Part shown: positions 1 to 7,575 of the stretch, one piece after another
Layout of the letters: the number at the start of each line of letters is the position of its first letter
Numbering within the stretch: position 1 is the stretch's first letter
Assembly (NCBI GenBank): GCA_025201345.1
Contig: JAIXMG010000051.1
Coordinates: 1 to 25,037, forward strand
DNA length: 25,037 nucleotides
Direction of reading: 5' to 3'
DNA from: Thamnidium elegans
Lineage: Eukaryota; Mucoromycota; Mucoromycetes; Mucorales; Mucoraceae
The notes under the pieces: generated by a model
The model's input: only the letters and a program-made list of their open reading frames with translations
Told to the model about the DNA's origin: nothing
Database searches by the model: none
Translations under genes and position numbers: made by a program

Positions 1-660
1 CAGCAACTTGGACCTCTAAAGGCATATAGTGCTCGTTCTTTGGAAAGAATAATAGGCTTGTGTAAAGAAAAAATCAAATCACGTTCTAAACCAGGTGAAA
101 ACGCAATAAACTTTCTTCGAGGTAATTCTGTACAGTCTCAGCAGAAATGGTACACCTATAAAGAAAGCAACGAAGATGACTTCAAAGAGCATTCCAAAAT
201 TACTAGCGATTTGTTAAATGATACGCTTGATCCTGATGGATTGCCTTTCAATGTAATGTTAAGAGATTTCTGCAGCAGTAATCGCTTAATGTTTGACTGC
301 GAAGAAACTATGTTCATCAGAGAAGAGTATATATTAAGCCGCAATAATCAGATCCTCAAGAAAACAAGAGGAAAGGATGAAACTGATGTCGTAGTCCAAC
401 GAAATAGCGAAAGTGGATCCGTAAAATACAGCCTTGTAAATATCCAAGCCATGTTTGACTATAAAAATACGAACCTAGTATTAGTAAAAGATGGGTGTTC
501 ACTAGAACTAGACCAAAGAAAAAGATTGTTTATAAAGCTCTCAGTTACGGCAGCAGTGGATATATGGGAGATAATATATTTGAAGAGAGTAATGGGTTAT
601 GCGATCAAGATACCATCGTTAATTTCAGAAGATAAGTTGTATATTTGCTTTAAAAAGTAA
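1..660 (+). pseudogene. CACTA Tnp2-like transposase, C-terminal part (copy A)
   Basis: An open frame runs from the window edge to the stop at 658-660 (219 codons). Its start is the DUF4218-like segment of fungal Tnp2 transposases: QQLGPLKAYSARSLERIIGL, followed by CKEKIKSRSKPGENAINFL. In that family a histidine-rich block, a 'GP...SAR..ER.IG' block and a 'K.KSKP..NA.N' block occur near the C-terminus of the DDE-type transposase. The segment matches the C-terminus of the transposase ending at 10469 residue for residue. An ATG at 40 is internal to the domain and is not a real start. The stretch is open, but the complete copy downstream is broken by frameshifts, so it is treated as part of a pseudogene. 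The protein would act in the nucleus, binding and cutting CACTA ends. Confidence 0.75.
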
Positions 661-880
661 TATGCCGCTACTCCATGCAATAAAAATATACTTTGATTTT
701 TTAACATAATTCCACACTAATCGTGGTTTATGTCAAATCATATTTAAAAATGTCGAATTATGTTAAAACTTATGGAACATTAAACAACATATGTTTGATG
801 GTGCCATATTAAGACATATTAAGACATCGTTTTAATGTTATGGCAAAAAAAGACATGGAATTCAACATGAATCAACATAA
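661..880. repeat. CACTA subterminal repeat region, right side (copy A)
   Basis: This AT-rich non-coding stretch carries scattered direct and inverted copies of short words such as AACATAAT, TTATGTTAAA, AGACATATTA (twice in tandem at about 811-834) and AACATGAATCAACATAAT. Clustered short motifs next to the terminal inverted repeats are the usual transposase-binding sites of CACTA elements. The same vocabulary appears at the left end (6462-6660). An identical copy lies at 10470-10689. Confidence 0.6.
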
Positions 881-904
881 TTTAACATCCGCTTTCCCGT
901 AATG
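881..904 (-). repeat. CACTA right terminal inverted repeat (copy A)
   Basis: Read on the minus strand, the end begins CATTACGGGAAAGCGGATGT. The left end at 6438 begins CACTACGGGAAATCGGGATG. They agree over about 24 nt with two or three mismatches and one gap. The terminal CACTA is CATTA here. The flank to the right begins CGATAA. Confidence 0.75.
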
Positions 905-1728
905 CGATAATGGAATAGTAAAAATAAATAGAAGATGTTCCTTTAAACCTTGAAAGATTTAACTATCGCTTAAGATTGTACAACGTGTATAGTCCTCTAG
1001 TCGACACCCAATAGCCTACTGATGATGTCAAAGAGCTTTCGTTTATCCCTTTGTCTGAGCCTCTTACTGTGAATATAGGTGATATCGATCTAGATGGTGG
1101 TCATTGGCGGCTAAGAAAAAAACTGAAAAGAGAGAAGAGGACGACAGATGTAAGGCAGTTGGTCACACAAATGGAAAGAAACCTCGCAGAAAATAGCTTC
1201 TCAAAAGCTATCACAGAACAAGAAACAGAGCGAGCATATAGAGAGCAAATAGTTAGCGGAGAACAGCTTTGCGAGTTTTATGGATCCAGAAAAAGGACTT
1301 CAGCAAAAATAAAAGTCGAAATTTTGGACTACAAATTTCGAAACCATTTATGTACCCAAGAAAGAAAGGAGATGAAAGAGGATAAGAAACATATGGTTAT
1401 GTTTATTGGATATCGTCGGTATGGTGGGACTTGGTAACAAAAAATTCACGGCCAATCCAATACAACATGCATTGCAAATGAAAACAAAGCGTCCCAAACT
1501 TGCGTCTATTACCTTTGTTCTTTATGTCATACCAACCAAAAAGTCATGGTGAAGGGGAAAATGCTTCAGAAAAGTATAAATGGTGCATTTATTTGTTATA
1601 ATCAAGCCTGTGTTTCTGTACGCAGTAATCGAAATGTACAAACTAGAGACAGCGTTTCGGCTATGGCCATCGGTTTATTCGGTCTGTTATACTATTATTC
1701 AACCAAACGTTTCCTCAATCCGCAATAA
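905..1728 (+). pseudogene. TnpB/Fanzor-like RuvC protein, C-terminal remnant (copy A)
   Basis: The readable protein starts at RuvC-I: DNGI is encoded at about 906-917, with a 1-nt shift before VPLNLERFNYRLRLYN. It continues through PLSEPLTVNIGDIDLDGG, a basic linker, and the helical stretch ERAYREQIVSGEQLCEFYGS. RuvC-II is next (VMFIG at about 1396-1410), then the shared YRRYGGTW. NENKASQTCVYYLCSLC, a second cysteine pair CYNQAC (about 1594-1611) and the RuvC-III-like TRDSVSAMAIGL (about 1648-1683) follow. The order of conserved block, NE...SQTC, zinc ribbon and RD..SA..I is that of TnpB/Fanzor RNA-guided nucleases. It is broken by TAG at 1012-1014, TAA at 1435-1437 and a 36-nt in-frame deletion near 1408 compared with 21001-21036. 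The N-terminal half is missing because the CACTA end abuts it. Family assignment rests on motifs only. Confidence 0.55.
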
Positions 1729-1841
1729 TGCTCAGTCAATTCAATACTAATTTTAGAGATAAAACCTACTCTTTTCTTACAAGAAGCAGGTTTAGGGCTA
1801 GAGGCGATACTTCATAACTGAACTTGTAAGTTGCAAAATTT

Positions 1842-1957
1842 TATACTTTTATATATATTTACGTATATACGAACTTCTCATATCTTTACTCTGTGTGGTT
1901 ATTTAACATGTATTTCTATTGAGCCTTAGCAACATCGACTGGTAATAACTATTCTTA
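1842..1957 (+). repeat. Dispersed segment, copy 1 of 3
   Basis: This is about 115 bp with TATATATATTTACGTATATA near its left end and a block reading TTAGCAACATCGACTGGTAA near its right end. Close relatives lie at 11669-11790 and 19660-19795. The last copy is more diverged and sits upstream of the RuvC-I part instead of downstream of the Fanzor-like gene. No known element is recognised. Confidence 0.55.
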
Positions 1958-2182
1958 GAAACAGAGAAAAAAAAAGTGGGATGGTCAAATAAGGAATATT
2001 GAAAATAATGTATACTGGGATAGTGGGATCGTTTGAAGTGGCAGCTTAACTTCTCTTAACAAAAGAAAAGAAAAAAAAAAGATCTTTTCTATTACTATGA
2101 CTTCGGCCCCTCATTTAGCGAAAAAAAAGATATCAAACCAGGTCAAGACATGTCTTTTGCGATTTCAATATCTTCAAATTAG

Positions 2183-2380
2183 TTGGTGGAGAAAAGGAAA
2201 AGACTTGGTTACACTTGCAGAACCAATGACTTTATCTCGCTTTTAAAACAAGAGAAAATAAAATACAGACGAAATTATAGCTTTGATATTAAAGATAATG
2301 CTATTAAGCACGGTAGTGATATACATGAACCAAAGAAGTCTGAGATTAAATATAGTTTATGCATCGAAAAGGTGGTATAG
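2183..2380 (+). other. Doubtful 65-codon open frame in spacer A
   Basis: The frame is open from a TTG at 2183 to a TAG at 2378-2380 and would encode a lysine-rich peptide (LVEKRKRLGYTC...). It has no ATG, and the frame just upstream is closed by a TAG after MSFAISISSN. The copy-B equivalent (from 12034) differs at six codons, and all six changes alter the amino acid or remove the stop. That argues against selection on a protein. It resembles no family that I know. It is listed only because it is the longest open stretch of the spacer. Confidence 0.15.
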
Positions 2381-2788
2381 CTATTTTTTTTGTTTTTGTT
2401 TATTCGGCCTCCAATTTCAGTATTACCACTGTATGAAAACACTTTTATAGCATGCTGTTTTTACTTATGATATGTATAGACAGTTGTAATAATGTATGAT
2501 ACGGATGAATTAAAATACTAATTTTATTATACGTAACAAGTGGCACTTTTTGTTTATTTCTTATTGACCAAAACGAAAAAAGCTTAAACTTTACGTTGCC
2601 AGTTTTAAAACAAATAAACTTTGCATTTCATATCCCGTCGATATTGATGTAACATACTCGGAACGAGTTTATGGGTTACGAAATAACCTCTTTTTCTTCG
2701 TTTTACACCTTTTCCTTTTTCTTTAACAAAAATATTAGTATGGACGAGGTATATGATTTTCTCCAACATACTCACTTTGTTGTTTTTC

Positions 2789-2847
2789 GTAAGTGAACCT
2801 CTTACTGCAAAACAATTCCATCTTTTGTTTTTTTTTAAGAAGAAAAG
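2789..2847 (+). other. Intron 1 of Hsp70-like copy A
   Basis: The donor is C|GTAAGT and the acceptor AAAAG|CTCC, giving 59 nt with a T-rich tract before the end. Splicing joins ...FVVF to PSSYRSW in frame. The same intron is present at 12653-12711 and 22391-22450, which supports the model. Confidence 0.55.
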
Positions 2848-4231
2848 CTCCATCGTCATATAGGTCTTGGAACGAATACGACTCATATATACTACTATTC
2901 CACTTCAAAAAGAGATGCCCCATACATACTTCCAAATATGAGGTAAGTAAAGAGCACTAAAAAATATACGATGACTTTGAACAGTTTGTAAAAATGTAGA
3001 GAAGCTAGTTATATCACTTATGATAAACATAAATCGAATGTTTTAAGTTGGGGAAACCAAAGGGTTGACGATAGCGGACAAGATACAGTACAATCGATGT
3101 GTCCAGAGAGAAATTATACCAACTCTTTAAGAAGGAAAGATAGCTGGGATCAAGATGACTTATTCAGTTAACAGCCGTATCAGACTTTATTCGCTTATCA
3201 ATAGAAAAAGTAATTAAATATTCGAAAGGAGAAATTAAAGATTGTGGTACACTCCACTACGTATTACTTGTACCTCAGAATGGGAAGAAGAAATAAGAGA
3301 AGTTCTGATTCGACCTATTTTTGTTCAAGCCAATTTAATATCAAAAGATGATCACCAAGACAGGCTTTTATTTTGCTCCGATATAGAATCTCTATTACTA
3401 TTTTAGTGGTAATTTTACTGAAATGACACGTAATACGATTATGGGTAGAATTGTTGCTGTGAAGGAGAATCAAGTGTCGATCAAATTGGATTTAATCTCA
3501 ATTGGAAATCCTCTATTTGATTTTTCCGGTTCCGTAACGCGTCCGAAAATCATGAATTCAAAGAAATGTCTCTTACTTCCGACGATGTTAAAAATGGTAT
3601 TAGAGAGTTGTAAAGATCAAATTCTCTTTCGATGCTCAAGAAGACACTATCTAAATATTATGGAAGAATTGGGTAATGATACTTTTACTGCATGGTTAGT
3701 AATGTAACATGGGATTAATCAGACAATATCATCTAACGGATATTATATAGGAGACGAAGAGGAAGCTTCTTATTTAATGAACCTTTCATTACTGACGAAA
3801 ATATATCTGATTAGATAAACACCAAGAAGAACGAATAAAATCCATTCCCCTTTTGATATATGCGCTGAAATCAGTAAACATTTGCCTAAAACTTGGAGCA
3901 ACTACTTCCAAACAACCTTGTAAAGGAGTACTCGATTGTAAAATTCACTGATGAATATACTTCTGAAATTAAATTAACGAAGGTCTATTACAATGGTCAA
4001 GATTTATGTTTGAGTATAATCGAATATCTTTCGATTCCAACTTTATCGTACCTAAAAACCCTTTGTATAAAATATTAACAGTACAGTATCTTGCGTGGGA
4101 CTTCTCGGTACTTGATTAGCGCAATTCAGAATTCTAACATATACGGTAAACCGCGTATACTATCAACAGAACATTCGGCGATCTCGTCTTCAATATTCCT
4201 AACTCGAAACCTGATGCCATTATGAATATAG

Positions 4232-4284
4232 GTACACCTCATTATATGCTTTATTATTTCAGTAGTAATACTTTTTACAATTAG
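4232..4284 (+). other. Intron of Hsp70-like copy A (before the LLDENG exon)
   Basis: The donor is ATAG|GTACAC and the acceptor ACAATTAG|ATATT, giving 53 nt. Removal joins AIMNI to DI and keeps the frame into SFSLLDENGLV in copies B and C. In copy A the downstream exon has lost bases. Confidence 0.55.
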
Positions 4285-5290
4285 ATATTTTGCTCGATCT
4301 ACAGGTTATCGTTCTCACTTTTAGATGAAAATGGTCTAGTAAAAAAATCTGGAACCATGACTACTTTGTACCTGACATCGGGTAAGATATGAATAAAACA
4401 TTATGTAGATATCTATACTAATACAGCATTAGTTTACGTTCTCTGGGCTCGTTCTTTATTTTTCAGAAGTAGCAACATTAAATGTCAAAAATTCGTAAGT
4501 TTATTCATATAGATATATAATGTGTTTATTACTAATTAAAAAAATAATGGCTTATTTAGATTTATCACGTTTGTTGAAGAATACTTAAGCGGATCAAATG
4601 TTTCTTCTTTGTATTAAATAAGACATGCTAATTGAAATAGAAAATATACTAAGTAGAGAGCCATAATAAAGATATAATGGTATCGATACAACACAAGTAT
4701 ACATCAAAGCATTTGTATTGATTTATATGATTTATATAAATGTAATTATATCACGAAAGACGCTGAAAATTACAGGAGATAACGACAATATAAAAACTGG
4801 ATATGCTATTACTGTTGAAAAATATTACTTCAGAAGTTACTTGTCACTGAGGACGATCTAAGATATATATTATGCAAGCAATCTGGTACAAGAAGATGAC
4901 AGTTATAAAAAACTCAGAATTACTACACAAGGACAAGGACTCTTACCTGTAATTCAACAGTCGTTCAAACTACAGTTTCCACTCAAGTCTTTCTTTATGG
5001 TATCTCAACTGCATAAAGACTATGTACAGCTAACGCTAAATAAGTAGTAACTGAATCTGGTCCGGATCATGAAGATCAGGAAACAATTATTAACCAAGAA
5101 GAAATAATCCATACTCCCAATATATATGACTCATTGTGCTTCAACATGTGGAGCAATATTATAGAAGATAGCAGTCTAATTCAACTATGTGAACACATAA
5201 AGGATATAACGACAACGAATTACTAGATATATTCTCTTTAGAAAATCAAGCAGAATTTACGAATAATCTTAAGGATACATATCTAAAGAG

Positions 5291-5360
5291 GTAAGTAATC
5301 TAAAATACTGTTAGTGATTATCATTCTCTTTATATAAAATTTAATTTATACTTTTTATAG
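5291..5360 (+). other. Intron of Hsp70-like copy A (after YISKE)
   Basis: The donor is GAG|GTAAGT and the acceptor TTTTTATAG|ATCTT, giving 70 nt. The corresponding introns are 15184-15254 and 24961-25029, with the same donor hexamer. Confidence 0.6.
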
Positions 5361-6437
5361 ATCTTAAAAGAATTTGACCACACAAAAAGCAGACAAAACA
5401 CTGTATATCTAAGCAATTATGTAACTGTAGAGTTTGTTTAACGGTAAATGATATTACAGAGATTTCTTTCCGGCCAGTTCTACAAGATATCATCTCTCTT
5501 GTATTTACTCCTTGATAAATAAGCAACTCTTTGGAAACTATAGAAATATTCAATATGTGTTTCACCTCATATCCTTCAATTATAATCCACAGTTCAACAT
5601 ATCCTTATGAAAATACTAGATGACGAAACCGACTATTTTTTGTATGAGCAAAGAATTGACATAGATCACTATACGATACCAAATTATCAAATCGACTGTT
5701 CAGCCTATTCTAAACAAGAACCATGTTCCTATAAAGGATTTCAAGTGGGTGTTTTACGTCAAGTTATAGTGAAAATTCGGTTTCGGTTTTAGTCCTCAAT
5801 TTACCTCCTATTGTACTTAAAAGCAACCGAGAGGATATGAAACCATTTAATCGATAACAAAAAGTATTTCCGTTGTTCAAGAAGGGAGACAAAATGAATG
5901 AAAGTCAATTAAATCGAGTATTTTATTTGAATACGATCAAAAAAGCCAGAGTTTTTTTGTCTACGTAGTAATAATATAAAGAGAACTGCTTTTTTAACTT
6001 ACATAAACTTCAATAGTTTTTTTAAACTTAAGCCAGTTGCTAGTTTAAGGTCCGATGACTTATTGGTTTAGAGCATACAACTGAGGATTCGGGAGAAATT
6101 ATATTTAGATTATAAATAAGCTGAAGAACATCAAGATATACCTTATATGATCTCTATAGTTTACCACGGTTATTCTTCGTCCCTTTATTTTGAAATTAAA
6201 GCAGTTGGAGACGAGACTAAAATCAGTTTATAACAATACTTGCTGAACCCATGACATTAAGTCGATTTTAAAAAAATAATATTACCATTGTGTTCATGGT
6301 GTACCCACGATATTTTACACTTTAATAAAAAGAAATTACAGCTTATAAATGCGTATAGAAGCCATAATTAAGAACTTTTATATTCGTATATAAAGCATTA
6401 TATAGAGTAACAGTATAAAAACGTTGTTTCATGCGCG

Positions 6438-6461
6438 CACTACGGGAAATCGGGATGTTAA
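6438..6461 (+). repeat. CACTA left terminal inverted repeat
   Basis: The first 20 bases are CACTACGGGAAATCGGGATG. They pair with the inverse of 10690-10713 and of 881-904 apart from two or three mismatches and one gap. The sequence starts right after GCGCG, where homology between copy A and copy B (about 16368) ends. Confidence 0.8.
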
Positions 6462-6660
6462 TTTATGTCAAAAAATGTCGACATGAAAAAACATATTTTC
6501 CATGTTAAAAATTGCGATTTCGTGTTGCCATATTTCGACATGAAATAGATGTTGAAAAATGTTGGATTAAAATAACATAGAATAACATAAAATAACACGA
6601 AATGACATTAAAATGTCGACATAAGATTGATGTTGAAAAAATTATATAATGAAATTTTTA
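6462..6660. repeat. CACTA subterminal repeat region, left side
   Basis: This AT-rich stretch has repeated short motifs. The palindrome ATGTCGACAT occurs twice (6475-6484 and 6613-6622). TGTTGAAAAA occurs twice, at about 6549 and 6631. A run of ATAACATAGAATAACATAAA-type words lies at about 6572-6596. These are plausible transposase-binding sites. Confidence 0.6.
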
Positions 6661-6784
6661 TTAATAATAAGCAAAGAGAAAGAAAAAAAAAGTACACATG
6701 TCTATGTACTTTTACCGCTTTCACGCATTCTGATAAGAAAACTGTCAGTCGTCGCTTAATATAGTAATATTTATATGAGCCTAC

Positions 6785-7407
6785 TTACATTTTTTTGTTT
6801 CTTCGATTTCGCGACATGTTTGACCACTTTGGTTGTAGAATGAATTCTACAGCCCAAAGACCACGACAAAGATAAACAGCGTCTAGTTCTTCAGAATCTT
6901 TTACCGTTTTGTCAAGTGTAGCCTTCAACATATTCATTTGTATGTCTCCATTTAAATCCTTCCATTCTTTTTCTCCGTTGGACTTACCTGATTCATCACT
7001 TGTCAAAGCAAAACTTTGACAGGTAGTCAATGAAGTTTTCTTTAAGCTGAGAAGCTCTTCCAATCTTTCTTCTGTTACTTCTGGAAGATTATTCCTCAGG
7101 TAATTCTCAACAGCAATTTTTTTTTGTCTTTTTCAGACGTAGCTTTCGGCTGAGGTATCATGTCGATACTGTTATTACCTCTCATTTGTGCTATATTCGT
7201 GCTACCCAAGCTTTGTATCATACCACAGACATCATCTAAACCTTTCATAATACTGTTATGCCTTTCTTTGTCTTTCTCTTTTTTTTACAGCGTAGGTTCG
7301 TTTAAAACCATTTCATTTTGTTTTGTAACCTCATTCTTAAACTTTTTAAACCATTCAGGTTCATCATTATCGAGATAGATATCCTTTCTCTTTATAGGAG
7401 GAGCCAT
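6785..7407 (-). pseudogene. CACTA accessory gene, unrecognised (TnpA-like position)
   Basis: Read on the minus strand, the gene starts at ATG 7407-7405 (MAPPIKRKDIYLDNDEPEWF) and ends at the stop near 6785. The protein is hydrophilic and rich in K, E and D. Its middle reads VENYLRNNLPEVTEERLEEL and its end AVYLCRGLWAVEFILQPKWS followed by a basic tail (MSRNRRNKKM). It is divergent from the transposase gene, the place where plant CACTA elements and some fungal ones carry a second DNA-binding or regulatory protein. I do not recognise the family. Two defects are visible: an in-frame TAA about 40 codons in, next to a run of eight A on the coding strand, and a frameshift at a run of nine A (about 7121-7129) before ENYL. 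Both lie at homopolymers, so sequencing error is an alternative to decay. Confidence 0.5.
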
Positions 7408-7575
7408 GTTATCTGAAATAATAAAAAAAAAAATAGAGAAGAAAATGAATTTTAAAGAATAAAAAAAAAAAATAGTTTCCGTTATTTGTTGCCAAATCCT
7501 TTTTATATAGTATTATAGCAGTCAGCTTCTCTTTCTTTCCATTTGATTTGCTTCGTTGTTATCAGACTTATCATT
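7408..7575. promoter_or_regulatory. Divergent promoter region of the CACTA element
   Basis: This is the 168-bp gap between the two divergent start codons. It has A-rich runs on the side of the minus-strand gene. TATATA lies at 7504-7509, about 67 nt before the transposase ATG at 7576 and only 34 nt before an earlier in-frame ATG at 7543. The spacing suggests transcription starts near 7535-7545, so the ATG at 7576 is the better start. Confidence 0.35.

Larger units (their letters stand above)
1..904 (+). mobile_element. CACTA (EnSpm-like) DNA transposon, 3' end, copy A
   Basis: This is the right end of a CACTA element whose left part lies outside the window. It matches positions 9810-10713 with no difference that I could find by eye. 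It holds the C-terminal part of a Tnp2-like transposase (to 660), an AT-rich subterminal region with many short AACATA/TATGTT-type words, and a terminal repeat ending ...TTTCCCGTAATG at 904. The end is fixed by comparison with the complete element at 6438-10713. The sequence to the right (from 905) is the interior of a Fanzor-like gene. Confidence 0.8.
1729..2739. other. Spacer between Fanzor-like remnant and Hsp70-like copy A
   Basis: I find no convincing gene here. It contains a short hairpin (1763-1794), a segment shared with copy B and with the third unit (1842-1957), A-rich runs around 2058-2081, a doubtful 65-codon open frame (2183-2380), T-rich runs at 2383-2400 and a pyrimidine-rich stretch just before the Hsp70-like start. 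It aligns with 11540-12603 throughout, but with many substitutions and indels. Confidence 0.5.
2740..6358 (+). pseudogene. Hsp70/HSPA12-like actin-fold protein, copy A (broken)
   Basis: This belongs to a large family known to me from Mucoromycota: two-lobed Hsp70-like ATPase-fold proteins of unknown client. The start chosen is ATG 2740 (MDEVYDFLQHTHFVVF), followed by an intron and exon 2 (SSYRSWNEYDSYILL). Later landmarks are SYITYDKHKSNVLSWGN (about 3007-3057), IGNPLFDFSGSVTR (about 3500-3541), SRRHYLNIMEELGNDTF, LVKEYSIVKFTDEYTSEIKL (about 3907-3976), the LLDENGLV block after 4285, LPVIQQSFKLQFPLKSFF (about 4945-4998), and FQVGVLRQV with KGDKMNESQLNRVFYLNT (about 5886-5935). The final stop is taken at 6356-6358 by alignment with copy B. 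At least ten indels or stops break the frame, and the donor of the last intron is destroyed (CTACGTAGTAA instead of CTATGTAAGTAA). The canonical Hsp70 phosphate-binding DxG-T motif is not visible near the N-terminus. Confidence 0.6.

Noticed and set aside
156..344. Minus-strand open frame, repeated at 9965-10153
   Set aside because: It lies entirely antisense to the DUF4218-like transposase coding region, is identical in both copies only because the plus-strand sequence is identical, and shows no family motif.
2605..2935. Two overlapping minus-strand open frames near the start of Hsp70-like copy A (also 12520-12750)
   Set aside because: They are antisense to exons 1 and 2 and intron 1, whose plus-strand reading is conserved with matching splice sites in three copies.
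5341..5565. Minus-strand open frame with many cysteines (FVCFLCGQ)
   Set aside because: It is antisense to the conserved CNCRVCLTVNDITEISF exon of the Hsp70-like gene.
1..6437. Copy A as an assembly duplicate of copy B
   Set aside because: Not favoured: beyond 1729 the copies differ by many substitutions and indels, so they are distinct loci. Only the first 1.7 kb is ambiguous, and this is noted as a finding.
7160..7378. Plus-strand open frame with a hydrophobic, signal-peptide-like start (MSILLLPLICAIFVLP)
   Set aside because: It is the antisense shadow of the A-rich, lysine-rich minus-strand CACTA gene; hydrophobic residues arise from the complementary T-rich sequence.
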